Counted from the first letter of the stretch, positions 48,429 to 57,786 are shown. The stretch is DNA of 64,000 bases from G963663495 sp963663495 (GCA_963663495.1 OY760427.1:5704001-5768000), one strand, 5' to 3'. Numbers and translations are program-made. Notes: generated by a model not told the origin, from the letters alone.

Positions 48429-49903
48429 GGGAATTATATTACGTGAGTGACCAACTGTACACCGTGAGGCACTTGTATCAATTTCACGGGTCATAGGGGG
48501 CGGTAACCCAAACGCCCCTCGCCGTGCAGCAGCCCCAATCCCGGAGGCCAGTATGTTTGCAGCTGCATTCAGGTCTGCATGATCCGCATGTCTACAGGAC
48601 ATACACTTGAATTTGCTCCGTGTCTTAGGGTTACTCGCTTCTGTGTGCCCACACGCAGAACACCGCTGACTGATATAGGCAGCGGTAACCTTTATCACCT
48701 TGCGGCACTTATAGCCCAGCATCTGATCCAGCTGGCCCCAACCTGTTCGCAGTATCCCACGGTTGAGGCCAGACTTCTGTTTGACGTTTGTGCCAAAGCT
48801 CTCCATCGTCCCCTTAGCTGAACGTGTCATCGCTTTGATCTTCAGGTCCTCCAGTATCACCGTTGAGGAGCATTTGGCAATACTGCGACTTACCTGGTGG
48901 TTCGCATTCTTGAGGACGTTAGCACGCTTGCGCTGTATGCGGACGATTCTATACTTCCGCCTGTTACGACGGTTGGAGCCTTTCTACTGTCTCGCCAGTC
49001 TTCGCTGATGCCGCTTCAACTTGGCATCAAGACGCTTCGTATCCGGTTGTCTGAATATGCTTGCATCGCCCTCTGTGAGACCATAGCGACCTGCCCGCAA
49101 TTACGGTCAATGCCCACAGCACCGCCGGTATCCTCTATTATAGGTGCCTCCATCTTGTAGCAGATGACAGCATACCCTTTGCCGGCGTTCTTCTTTACAG
49201 TGGCTTTGACGGGTATACCATCAGGGTACGGGTTGCCTCCCCGCCTGCGGAGCGCTATATATCCCACTTTCGGGATATACAGCTTGCCATCCCGAACCCT
49301 TACGTTATCCGGGATCGTGAACGAAGGCGTACTACCACGTCTGGAATGGAATCTCGGTCTTCTCTTACCCTCCTTGAAGAATGCCTTCCATGCATCCGCC
49401 TGATATTTCAATGGGTATCTGACTACAATGTATATCTAACGACACCAAAGGAGTATTCAGGTAGCCACTCGACCGTGCGGCGCAGCGCCGTGAACCGCTT
49501 CCCCAGCGAGAAGAAGCTTATCGAGGGCGGCTTCTCTCCAGCCTCTTTCGCTTTCTTGTACGCCTCGCTCTGCTCTGCGAGGATGGCATTCCACACAAAC
49601 CTACACGCACCCGCTAATCCAGCAAGCTGCTTGGCGTTACTCCGACTTCCGGGCAACAGCCTGTATGTGATATTGCGGTATGCACTAACCGTTTCGGGCA
49701 TGGCACTGTGGTATATAACTCCCTAATAGATGGTAATTATATAGCATGAATACCCACGTGTTGAGTAATTTGAAATAATTGCAGTCTTTTCGTGAAAAGC
49801 GGGAACCGATTATGAAAAGCTGGCGAAAGCCATCCTGTCTGCACCACCAAAGCACAAAAAGTAATTCCTGCGAAAACGTGTGGCACTCAGCCATATAACT
49901 CCC
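48429..49903 (-). mobile_element. TnpB-carrying element with 8-bp target duplication TTTATTTT (copy d)
   Basis: It begins GGGAATTATATTACGTGAG and ends with the complement of GGGAGTTATATGGCTGAG. The flanks are TTTATTTT at 48421-48428 and TTTATTTT at 49904-49911, and removing the element with one duplicate restores the DUF1080 reading frame. IS200/IS605 elements do not make target duplications, so this points to DDE-type (IS1595-like) transposition. Confidence 0.92.
48445..49701 (-). pseudogene. tnpB: tnpB, frameshifted
   Basis: It starts MPETVSAYRN at 49701. A 16-base insertion near 49415-49430 and a single-base loss near 49065 break the frame, leaving pieces 49423-49701, 49016-49411 and the RuvC-II/zinc-ribbon part ending near 48445 (ILEDLKIKAM, CSACGH/CMSCRH). 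The last ribbon Gly is changed and the stop codon is displaced. Not functional, although the element ends are intact. Confidence 0.88.
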
Positions 49904-49911
49904 TTTATTTT

Positions 49912-50250
49912 CATACCGCGTACCAAGAATCAGGATGGCCGTCCAAGGGGTACGAGGCGCAGGTAAACAACACCTACAAGGGAGACCCCAAGCGCACTGG
50001 AAGCCTTTACGGGATCTCCGATGTCATGGAGACACCGGTGGCTGACGACGAGTGGTTCACCCAGCATGTTATTGTGCGCGGCAAGAGCATCATAATCCGT
50101 ATAAACGACGTTACCGTCGTGGATTACACAGAGACCTCGCCTTCTGGAGACAGGTGCTTGGGTTCCGGTACGTTTGCCCTGCAGGCCCACGATCCCGGCA
50201 GTCGCGTACAGTACCGCAATCTGATGGTACGGCATTTGCCCGATGAATAG
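49912..50250 (+). pseudogene. DUF1080 gene, 3' part
   Basis: The frame resumes after the TnpB element with HTAYQESGWPSKGYEAQVNNTY, then GSLYGISDVMETPVADDEWFTQHVIVRGKSIIIRINDVTVVDY and QAHDPGSRVQYRNLMVRHL. These are the conserved C-terminal DUF1080 blocks. Both halves together are complete, so this was a clean insertional inactivation. Confidence 0.9.
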
Positions 50251-50256
50251 GTTCAG

Positions 50257-51204
50257 TCAGAAATCCGATGGCCGGAGGCCGGGCTTGAAGCGTTCCCCGA
50301 AGCCGGAATTATTCGGTTCATAGAGACCTACGAACTCCGTCTCAGCGCCCCCCTCCGGGATGGGGTGCCCGAGCGCCCACAGGATACCGTTTAGTGCGAG
50401 CCGGCGCATAGACGTTTCGCGAAAATCGTACGGATGTCCCAGTGTGGTGAAGAATACGCGGGCAGCTTCACCGGAGCTACCCGAATACGTCTTGGTCCAT
50501 GCGACCGGATTGGACAGCGGAAACTGGTCTAATTGATTGTTATCGGCGTGGTTGGAGCGGAGCGATGTTCCCATCAGAAGTGGGGCACTGTCTCCGTAGA
50601 GCTCATGGTCGCCTCCGTGAACGTGGTAGAGCCATGAAAATGCCCGAAAGGGTTCGATACCGCGCAGAATGGGGTGGTCCTGCTGGCCTTCAATGAGGGC
50701 TACATCAGTCAGTGGAGCATCACCATCCGCAAAATGTCCGTGGTGGGTAATCCAATGCTGCCCAAAAACCTGCTGCGGCCAATCATCATTGTAGCGCGCG
50801 CGTGTGGAGTCTTCCATGTACAGGAATGCATGTGTTGCGGTGCGGAAGCCCGCCATCGGTCTACCGGATTCGGCAAACGACAGGATATGATGCAGTTGCT
50901 CATCCGGTAGCGCCCGAAATCTCGTAAAGAGCACCATCATATCGGCATCTTCCAATGCCTCTAGTCCAGGAATATTGTTCAGAACATTCGGATCCACCAT
51001 ACCTTCGTCATCAAGAGCAAAGCGGACCGTGGCCCGAAATCCATAGTCGCGCTCCAAAATGCGCGCGAGCATAGGCATTGACTCTTCGGAGCGGTACTCT
51101 TCATCACCGGTAACAAAGACGATGTGCGGGGGAGCAGGCTGTGCAGTGCTTCCTGTAGCGGCAATCAAACCGAGGACAAGAGCGAAAAAAGATGGTACCT
51201 TCAT
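50257..51204 (-). CDS. ThuA-like domain protein, secreted
   Basis: 315 residues. The signal peptide (FFALVLGLIAATGSTAQ) precedes HIVFVTGDEEYRSEESMPMLARILE, LEDADMMVLFTRFRALPDEQLHHIL, AGFRTATHAFLY, GQQDHPILRGI and ARVFFTTLGHPYDFRE. This is the secreted ThuA subtype common in planctomycete-like genomes. Its start overlaps the stop of the upstream sulfatase by four bases, so the two are co-translated and probably act in one glycan pathway. Confidence 0.87.
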   Translation of the reverse strand: MKVPSFFALVLGLIAATGSTAQPAPPHIVFVTGDEEYRSEESMPMLARILERDYGFRATVRFALDDEGMVDPNVLNNIPGLEALEDADMMVLFTRFRALPDEQLHHILSFAESGRPMAGFRTATHAFLYMEDSTRARYNDDWPQQVFGQHWITHHGHFADGDAPLTDVALIEGQQDHPILRGIEPFRAFSWLYHVHGGDHELYGDSAPLLMGTSLRSNHADNNQLDQFPLSNPVAWTKTYSGSSGEAARVFFTTLGHPYDFRETSMRRLALNGILWALGHPIPEGGAETEFVGLYEPNNSGFGERFKPGLRPSDF

Positions 51205-52619
51205 TGGCTTTTAGGGGTGCTTATGATGTGTTCTAATTGCTCTAGCAGACGGGCTGCTGTTTCGGGGGCTGCGGCATACAGATTATGCACCTCGGCAGGA
51301 TCATCTGCCAGGTTGTATAGCTGACCGGGAGGTTCACCTTCTTTTGGGGTCAGCCGCTGCGGGCGTGTGAAGCCACCAGATCCCCGCCCTTCTATCAGTT
51401 TCCAGTTTCTGTCTCTAAGCGCAAACATGCCATCGCCCGAATGATGGATCATTGATGTACGAGCGCTTGTGCCCACGCCAAGCATGCCAGCGAGAAAATC
51501 AATGCTGTCCCCGCCCGCACCGTCAGGTAGCGTCGCCCCGAGGAGAGATGCTGCTGTTGCGAGAAGGTCGGTGTGTGAAATGAGGTGATCGCTGGTTCTT
51601 CCCGAGTCTATTATTCCCAGCCAGCGGGCAATGAAGGGGACCCTGTGGCCGGCTTCCCAAATATCCGCCTTTTGCCCGCGCCACGGGCCATTCGCGTCGT
51701 GTCCGAAGGTCACGCGGTCCTGTTGAGGCCAGTGTGCGCCATTATCGCTGGTAAACAGGACAAGAGAATTTCGATCCAAGCCATCAATTGCCTCAAGGAT
51801 GCGGCCAACCGACTGGTCCACATCCGCAACAAAGTCGCCGTAATAGCCCGCCCCGGTGGTGTATCTGGATGTGTCCGAGGGGAGCCATGGCGTGTGCGGG
51901 GCGCTGAAGGCTACGTACAGAAAGATGGGATCCCGCGAAGCATGCTCACGAATAAAGGCGATGGCTTCGTCTGTGATTCTTGGCAACACATCCCTATGCC
52001 TGAACTGCGGTCCGATGCCACCGGCGCGCCAAAAGCCACCACCGCCCTGGCGCCGGTGCGCACTTGCCTCAATCCAATCGGTCGGCAATTCTTCAACGCT
52101 TGTATTTCTGATGTACACATAGGGAGGGAAATCAAGCGATGAAGGGATCCCAAAGTAGTGTTCGAAGCCACTGGACACGGGGCCAGGATCAAGCGGCAGG
52201 GTGTAGTGCGTGGAGTCGCGTTCGCCCAGGCCCAAGTGCCATTTTCCGAACCCACCGGTGACGTATCCGTGCTTTTGAAACAGCTTGGGTAGTGTTAGGC
52301 GTGTAGAATCTATCAGGCTGGGTGAATGCCCCACGAGGACCCACTGCTTCAGGTGAGTGCGCCAGGCGTAGCGCCCCGTGAGCAGACCATAGCGAGTCGG
52401 CGTGCAAACGGCAGACGGCGAATGGGCGTCGGTGAAGCGGATGCCTTCGTCTGCCATGCGGTTTAGGTGGGGGGTTGGAATCCTGGAATTGGCATTGTAG
52501 CGCTCGATGTCGCCGTAACCCATGTCATCCGCAAGCAGGACCACAACATGGGGGCGTGCGGGCTCTGACTTGCAGGCCCCAACGAGAAGAATCAGCAGTA
52601 TCAGAAAACGTCCCATCAT
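51201..52619 (-). CDS. Lipoprotein arylsulfatase
   Basis: 472 residues. The lipobox LILLVGAC is followed by the metal-binding ADDMGYGDIERYN and the sulfatase signature CTPTR (Cys about residue 72, formylglycine precursor). GGFGKWHLGLG, SAPHTPWLPS, LFTSDNGAHWP and WRGQKADIWEAGHRVPFIARW complete the active site. This is the arylsulfatase A-like class (S1_15/S1_16-like pattern). It is followed by the ThuA gene with a 4-base overlap and preceded by a destroyed sulfatase, indicating an ancestral multi-sulfatase operon. Confidence 0.92.
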   Translation of the reverse strand: MMGRFLILLILLVGACKSEPARPHVVVLLADDMGYGDIERYNANSRIPTPHLNRMADEGIRFTDAHSPSAVCTPTRYGLLTGRYAWRTHLKQWVLVGHSPSLIDSTRLTLPKLFQKHGYVTGGFGKWHLGLGERDSTHYTLPLDPGPVSSGFEHYFGIPSSLDFPPYVYIRNTSVEELPTDWIEASAHRRQGGGGFWRAGGIGPQFRHRDVLPRITDEAIAFIREHASRDPIFLYVAFSAPHTPWLPSDTSRYTTGAGYYGDFVADVDQSVGRILEAIDGLDRNSLVLFTSDNGAHWPQQDRVTFGHDANGPWRGQKADIWEAGHRVPFIARWLGIIDSGRTSDHLISHTDLLATAASLLGATLPDGAGGDSIDFLAGMLGVGTSARTSMIHHSGDGMFALRDRNWKLIEGRGSGGFTRPQRLTPKEGEPPGQLYNLADDPAEVHNLYAAAPETAARLLEQLEHIISTPKSQ

Positions 52620-52621
52620 AC

Positions 52622-52772
52622 TATCGTTTTAATGAAGGCATTCGGTCTATCACGTTCTGCGGGCGTTGGCGTGCCTGCCGCATATGGATATCTGGCGTAG
52701 AGTCGGCAAGATCTGTCAATTCTTGCGGATCAACCGTCCAGCGAAAGAAAACTCCATCGGTGTATAATTTCC
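52622..52772 (-). pseudogene. Sulfatase 3' stub
   Basis: The minus strand reads KLYTDGVFFRWTVDPQELTDL, then RPQNVIDRMPSLKR and stop, just before the ATG of the next sulfatase. It is the C-terminal end of a sulfatase whose 5' stub is at 53874-54020. The centre is missing and a truncated TnpB element stands in its place. Confidence 0.7.
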
Positions 52773-53671
52773 ATTGTACCAAAGCTCTCCATCGTCCCCT
52801 TAGCTGAACGTGTCATCGCTTTGATCTTTAGGTCCTCCAGTATCACCGTTAAGGAGCATTTAGCAATACTGCGACTTACCTGGTGGTTCGCATTCTTGAG
52901 GATGTTAGCACGCTTGCGCTGTATGCGGGCGATTCTATGCTTCCGCCTGTTACGACGGTTGGAGCCTTTCTTCTGTCTCGCCAGTCTTCGCTGATGCCGC
53001 TTCAACTTGGCATCAAGACGCTTCGTATCCGGTTGTCTGATAATGCTTGTATCGCCCTCTGTGGAGACCATAGCGACCTGCCCGCAATTACGGTCAATGC
53101 CTACAGCACCGCCGGTATCCTCTATTACGGGTGCCTCCATCTTGTAGCAGATGACAGCATACCCTTTGCCGGCGTTCTTCTTTACAGTGGCTTTCACGGG
53201 TATACCATCAGGGTACGGGTTGCCTCCCCGCCTGCGGAGCGCCATATATCCCACTTTCGGGATATACAGCTTGCCATCCCGAACCCTTACGTTATCCGGG
53301 ATCGTGAACGAAGGCGTACTACCACGTCTGGAATGGAATCTCGGTCTTCTCTTACTCTCCTTGAAGAATGCCTTCCATGCATCCGCCTGATATTTCAATG
53401 TGTATCTAACGACACCAAAGGAGTATTCAGGTAGCCCCTCGACCGTGCGGCGCAGCGCCGTGAACCGCTTCCCCAGCGAGAAGAAGCTTACCGAGGGCGG
53501 CTTCTCTCCAGCCTCTTTCGCTTTCCTGTACGCCTCGCTCTGCTCTGCGAGGATGGCATTCCACACAAACCTACACGCACCCGCTAATCCAACAAGGTGC
53601 TTGGCGTTACTCCGACTTCCGGGCAACAGCCTGTATGTGATATTGCGGTATGCACTAACCGTTTCGGGCAT
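52773..53671 (-). pseudogene. tnpB: tnpB, C-terminally truncated
   Basis: From MPETVSAYRN to TMESFGT the frame is uninterrupted and holds the RuvC Asp (GIDRNCGQ) and Glu (VILEDLKIKAM). The zinc ribbon and the third catalytic Asp are gone, and the frame runs into sulfatase-derived sequence. Such a protein would be catalytically dead but might keep RNA/DNA-binding parts. Confidence 0.88.
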
Positions 53672-53873
53672 GGCACTGTGGTATATAACTCCCTAATTTA
53701 TGGCAATTATATAGCATGAATACCCACGTGTTGAGTCATTTGAAATAATTGCAGTCTTTTCGTGAAAAGCGGGAACCGATTATGAAAAACTGGCGAAAGC
53801 CATCCTGTCTGCACCACCAAAGCACAAAAAGTAACGCCTGCGAAAACGCGCGGCACTTAGCCAAATAACTCCC
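52773..53873 (-). mobile_element. TnpB-carrying element, 3'-truncated (copy e)
   Basis: The left end is intact (complement of GGGAGTTATTTGGCTAAG at 53873) with the inner GGGAGTTATATACCAC near 53690. The other end, with ~90 tnpB codons and the right terminus, was lost together with most of the sulfatase. Confidence 0.85.
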
Positions 53874-54020
53874 TTTCATAACTCAGGCCACCGTAGACAC
53901 CCAAGGCTTCGTATCCCAAGTCATCGACTAGGATCAGCACAATGTTTACGGGCTGCGGGGTGTTGCAGGAACCGGAGGCAAGGGCAAGGATTACGAACGG
54001 TGCGCGTTGTCATCAAGGGA
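53874..54020 (-). pseudogene. Sulfatase 5' stub
   Basis: The minus strand reads VILALASGSC (lipobox), then QPVNIVLILVDDLGYEALGVYGGLSYE, the first sulfatase metal site. It is interrupted by the TnpB element. A translation start is not obvious; the frame begins near 54020. Together with 52622-52772 it marks a destroyed sulfatase gene. Confidence 0.75.
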
Positions 54021-54070
54021 AAGATAGGACCTCCGTTTGTACAAGGGCGGTCGGCACAGGGTACCCGGGG

Positions 54071-54078
54071 TACTGAAA
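54071..54078. repeat. Target duplication TACTGAAA, left
   Basis: Identical to 57787-57794, flanking the composite transposon 54079-57786 exactly at its outer termini. Confidence 0.9.
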
Positions 54079-54203
54079 GGGAGTTATATAGCTGACTGCC
54101 CACGCGTTAAATTGTTGAAATAATTGCAGTTTGGTCGCGAATAGCGGGAACCGACTATACCGAAAATGGGCACCATCCCGTGATAGATTGATGACCTAAC
54201 TAA

Positions 54204-55160
54204 ATGCCTTCAAAGAAAAGAAACAACAGAAACACCAATGGCCCTGGACGGGCTGATCGTGAAGGAGTGTCCTTGATCAAGCTAACCAAAATGTTTCCAG
54301 ACGACCCATCAGCCGAAGCATGGTTCGCAATGAAGCGTTGGGGCGACACTCCTGTTTGCCCGCACTGTGCGTCTAAGAACGTACAGTCTGGCGCCAAACA
54401 TCCTAGCATGCCTTATCGTTGCCGTAGTTGCCGTAAACGATTCAGTGTCCGCATAGGGACTGTAATGCAGGACTCCAAACTGGGATACCAGGTATGGGCA
54501 TTAGCCATTTACATCATGACTACCAGTATCAAGGGCGTATCCAGCATGAAGCTGCATCGTGACCTTAGCATAACCCAGACGACAGCGTGGCATCTGGCCC
54601 ACCGTATTCGACAATCATGGAATGGAGAGCATGCACTATTTGCCGGTCCGGTAGAGGTTGACGAAGCCTACTTCGGTGGCAAGGAAAAGAACAAGCACGC
54701 CAGCAAGAAGCTGAAAGCAGCCCGTGGGCCAGTAGGTAAGAAAGCCGTTGTAGGAGTCCGTGATCGTGTCACCAATAGCATTTCTGCCCAGGTAGTAGAA
54801 AACATAGACGGACAGACGCTCAATGCGTTTGTGGATACCCATGTCTCGGAAGACACCGAGGTCTATACGGATGGCACGTCAGCATACCGGGGCCGCAACA
54901 ACCACGCCTACGTACGTCACTCTGTTGGCGAATACGTTCGTGAGCAGGTCCATACCAATGGCGTAGAGAGCTTCTGGTCTTTGCTGAAGCGTGGGTACTA
55001 CGGAACGTACCACCACATGAGCAAGAAACACCTACAGCGGTACGTGAACGAATTTGCAGGGCGACACAATGCACGCGACTTCGACACAGCGGAGCCAATG
55101 ACAATAATTGCTCAAGGACTGGTCGGTAAACGGCTCATGTACAAATCCCTCATTTCATAG
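54204..55160 (+). CDS. IS1595/ISXO2-like transposase, intact
   Basis: 318 residues. The N-terminal zinc ribbon (CPHCAS...YRCRSCRKRF) binds the element ends. A helix-turn-helix-like segment follows (MKLHRDLSITQTTAWHLAHRIRQSW). The DDE core has Asp in PVEVDEAYFGGKEK, Asp in VYTDGTSAYRG, and Glu in NGVESFWSLLKRGYYGTYHHMSKKHL. This is the IS1595 family pattern; such transposases generate 8-base target duplications, as seen at four sites in this window. The start ATG at 54204 lies 125 bases inside the left end. Confidence 0.93.
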   Translation: MPSKKRNNRNTNGPGRADREGVSLIKLTKMFPDDPSAEAWFAMKRWGDTPVCPHCASKNVQSGAKHPSMPYRCRSCRKRFSVRIGTVMQDSKLGYQVWALAIYIMTTSIKGVSSMKLHRDLSITQTTAWHLAHRIRQSWNGEHALFAGPVEVDEAYFGGKEKNKHASKKLKAARGPVGKKAVVGVRDRVTNSISAQVVENIDGQTLNAFVDTHVSEDTEVYTDGTSAYRGRNNHAYVRHSVGEYVREQVHTNGVESFWSLLKRGYYGTYHHMSKKHLQRYVNEFAGRHNARDFDTAEPMTIIAQGLVGKRLMYKSLIS

Positions 55161-55181
55161 CCAAACGTAAGCGGTAACGTA

Positions 55182-55409
55182 TCAAGCCATCCGTACTCAT
55201 GCGCATTCCGGGCATCGGTCAGCTACAATTGCTTGCTCGTGGACGGAGAACGGAGACGAACGGGCCGCGCAATACTGCGCCTGCAAGGCTTCCCCGACAG
55301 CTACGAGATTGACAGTCCGATAACGACCGTCAGACGGCTTACTGGCAACGCCGTACCCATTCCGGTGGTCAGGGCCGTTATGCGCCAGCTTTTCCATGTC
55401 TGTTCTTGA
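55182..55409 (+). pseudogene. C5-cytosine methyltransferase C-terminal remnant (IS passenger)
   Basis: Clear Dcm-type C-terminus: NCLLVDGERRRTGRAILRL, then QGFPDSYEID and LTGNAVPIPVVRAV. It follows the transposase stop TAG in the same frame with no start codon, so it could only be made by readthrough or from the internal GTG near 55239. The catalytic N-terminal half is absent in all copies. Confidence 0.7.
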
Positions 55410-55656
55410 TGGCCCGCGTCTCATGGGTTCGTCCGGTGCGCTTCGTGGCCCGTACCGGGGTCCGCCCAGTACTTCCGCATTGTCAAGAGCGTCCCGATAT
55501 AAGCCAAGGAATCGGTCCTGAAGTTGATCGACTGTCGTGAAAACTGGATCGCAATGTATGCAGCCTCCTACTCTAAGCAGATGTCCGCCATGAAATCATT
55601 TCGGTATTCTGCCCCAATGGATTAGTGCTACTCTATAGCCTATAACCTATAACACC

Positions 55657-55821
55657 ATGAGCATAGATAAATCTCCGAAGCCCGGTAACAAGATTCAGGA
55701 AACGAAACGCCCCGGCCGCCCCGTAACAAACGACATTCTCAATATCCAACAATCCATCCCTACCACACCGGAAGAACTGGCGAAAGCCATCCTGTCCGCA
55801 CCACCAAAGCACAAAAAGTAA
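55657..55821 (+). CDS. 54-residue passenger ORF with AT-hook-like motif
   Basis: MSIDKSPKPG start, KRPGRPV basic motif, and EELAKAIL helix before the PPKHKK end. It is the same length as at 6962 and 12728 and lies in the only element with an intact transposase. The function is unknown; a DNA-binding accessory of transposition is one possibility. It is not a shadow of another gene, because the opposite strand has no related product. Confidence 0.5.
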   Translation: MSIDKSPKPGNKIQETKRPGRPVTNDILNIQQSIPTTPEELAKAILSAPPKHKK

Positions 55822-55860
55822 CGCCCGCGAAAACGCGTGGCACTCAGCCATATAACTCCC

Positions 55861-56329
55861 AAATGCATGCAGAGGAGCAGTCATTTCCGATACTTCGGAG
55901 AAAATATCAGAAGACCGGTGCGCCTCGGCGATCTCGGCGTCCGTCAATCCCTCAATGATCTGCATCGGTGCGGCAGCACGCATCGCCCGGTCAAGCGGGT
56001 CCCTTAGGAAAAGGCTACTATGTTCGTTTGTCCTCTGCACAGCGCGAGCCACCCACTCGCCGAACAGGCTGTCGCCGCATCGGAGATGATGATCAAGAAA
56101 GCTTAGCGGAGCGCCGACGGTGAAGGTGTGGAGCCAAAGCGACACCTTGGCCAGCTCTACCGCCATTGGGATCTTATCAACACCGTAGACGCACCGCTTG
56201 AGCACCATGCGACGGATAATGTGCTGATCGTCAAGCTGATCCGTATTGTATGCCCGGCCCTTGTCCTCCGCGTTACCAATGATCTTATTGCGGATAGCGT
56301 CAATCCTCTCTGCAAGCGGAGAAAGATAT
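55861..56329 (-). pseudogene. N6-adenine DNA methylase fragment (transposon cargo)
   Basis: The 469-base fragment is essentially identical to 7166-7634. It encodes RCVYGVDKIPMAVELAKVSLW and LDHHLRCGDSLFGEW, and is bounded exactly by the IS1595-like right end and the TnpB left end. It lacks both the SAM motif and NPPF/W, so it is inert cargo captured from an Eco57I-type methylase gene. Confidence 0.78.
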
Positions 56330-57786
56330 GGGAGTTATATGGCTGAATGCCACGCGTTTTCGCAGGAGTAACTTTTTGTGCTTTGGTGGTGCAGACAGGA
56401 TGGCTTTCGCCAGTTTTTCATAATCGGCTCCCGCTTTTCACGAAAAACTGCAATTATTTCAAATAACTCAATACGTGGGTACGCATGGAATATAATTTTC
56501 ATATATTAGGGAGTTATATATCACAGTGCCATGCCCGAAACGGTTAGTGCATACCGCAATATCACATACAGGCTGTTGCCCGGAAGTCGAAGTAACGCCA
56601 AGCAACTTGCTGGATTAGCGGGTGCGTGTAGGTTTGTGTGGAATGCCATCCTCGCAGAGCAGAGCGAGGCGTACAAGAAAGCGAAAGAGGCTGGAGAGAA
56701 GCCGCCCTCGGTAAGCTTCTTCTCGCTGGGGAAGCGGTTCACGGCACTGCGCCGTACGGTCGAGTGGCTACCTGAATACTCCTTTGGTGTCGTTAGATAC
56801 ACATTGAAATATCAGGCGGATGCATGGAAGGCATTCTTCAAGGAAGGTAAGAGAAGACCGAGATTCCATTCCAGACGTGGTAGTACGCCTTCGTTCACGA
56901 TCCCGGATAACGTAAGGGTTCGGGATGGCAAACTGTATATTCCGAAAGTGGGATATATGGCGCTCCGCAGGCGGGGAGGCAACCCGTACCCTGATGGTAT
57001 ACCCATCAAAGCCACTGTAAAGAAGAACGCCGGCAAATGGTATGCTGTCATCTGCTACAAGATTGAGGCACCTGTAATAGAGGATACCGGCAGTGCTGTA
57101 GGCATTGACCGTAATTGCGGGCAGATTGCTATGGTCTCCACAGAGGGCGATACAAGCATTATCAGACAACCGGATACGAAGCGTCTTGATGCCAAGTTGA
57201 AGCGGCATCAGCGAAGACTGGCGAGACAGAAGAAAGGCTCCAACCGTCGTAACAGGCGGAAGCATAGAATCGCCCGCATACAGCGCAAGCGTGCTAACAT
57301 CCTCAAGAATGCGAACCACCAGGTAAGTCGCAGTATTGCCAATTGCTCCTCAACGGTGATACTGGAGGACCTAAAGATCAAAGCGATGACATGTTCAGCT
57401 AAGGGGACGATGGAGAGCTTTGGCACAAACGTCAGACAGAAGTCTGGCCTCAACCGTGGAATACTGCGAACAGGTTGGGGCCAGCTGGATCAGATGCTGG
57501 GCTATAAGTGCTGCAAGGTGATAAAGGTTACCGCTGCCTATACCAGTCAGCGGTGTTCTGTGTGTGGGCACACAGAAGCGAGTAACCGTAAGACGCAGAG
57601 CACATTCACGTGTATGTCCTGTGGACATGCGGATCATGCAGACCTGAATGCGGCTGCAAACATACTGGCCTCCGGGATTGGGGCTTCTGCACGGCGAGGG
57701 GCGTTCGGGTTACCGACCCCTATGACCCGTGAAATTGATACTAGTGCCTCACTGTGTACAGTTGGTCACTCACGTGTATAATTCCC
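56330..57786 (+). mobile_element. TnpB-carrying element (copy f), right part of composite
   Basis: Starts GGGAGTTATATGGCTGAA at 56330, with the inner GGGAGTTATATATCAC near 56509, and ends with the complement of GGGAATTATACACGTGAG. It forms the right arm of the composite transposon. Confidence 0.88.
56531..57781 (+). CDS. tnpB: TnpB, RNA-guided endonuclease family, intact
   Basis: 416 residues, over 95 percent identical by eye to the copy at 25246. RuvC-like Asp (GIDRNCGQIAMV), Glu (VILEDLKIKAM), ribbon CSVCGH/CMSCGH and final Asp (HADLNAAANIL) are all present. As in the family, the transcript end reaching past the right terminus would supply the guide, here starting TACTGAAAGG. No tnpA is linked; the neighbouring IS1595-like transposase is the plausible mover. 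Confidence 0.92.
   Translation: MPETVSAYRNITYRLLPGSRSNAKQLAGLAGACRFVWNAILAEQSEAYKKAKEAGEKPPSVSFFSLGKRFTALRRTVEWLPEYSFGVVRYTLKYQADAWKAFFKEGKRRPRFHSRRGSTPSFTIPDNVRVRDGKLYIPKVGYMALRRRGGNPYPDGIPIKATVKKNAGKWYAVICYKIEAPVIEDTGSAVGIDRNCGQIAMVSTEGDTSIIRQPDTKRLDAKLKRHQRRLARQKKGSNRRNRRKHRIARIQRKRANILKNANHQVSRSIANCSSTVILEDLKIKAMTCSAKGTMESFGTNVRQKSGLNRGILRTGWGQLDQMLGYKCCKVIKVTAAYTSQRCSVCGHTEASNRKTQSTFTCMSCGHADHADLNAAANILASGIGASARRGAFGLPTPMTREIDTSASLCTVGHSRV

Larger units (their letters stand above)
54079..55860 (+). mobile_element. IS1595-like element, intact
   Basis: Inverted termini begin GGGAGTTATAT at both ends (54079 and, on the complement, 55860). It encodes the only uninterrupted IS1595-like transposase in the window, so it is the likely source of transposase for all related elements here. 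Confidence 0.9.
54079..57786. mobile_element. Composite transposon: IS1595-like element + methylase fragment + TnpB element
   Basis: The outer left end is the IS1595-like terminus (GGGAGTTATATAGCTGAC) and the outer right end is the TnpB-element terminus (complement of GGGAATTATACACGTGAG). Both abut an identical 8-base sequence, TACTGAAA. Inside are an intact transposase, the cytosine-methylase remnant, the 54-codon ORF, a 469-base N6-methylase fragment and an intact tnpB. The unit therefore moved as one piece of 3,708 bases. 6251-9093 is a 5'-truncated second copy with the same internal order. Confidence 0.92.

Noticed and set aside
52760..52775. Right terminus of the truncated TnpB element (GTGTATAATTTCC)
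   Set aside because: The orientation is wrong for a right end, and the bases encode the sulfatase KLYTDG motif; the resemblance is chance.
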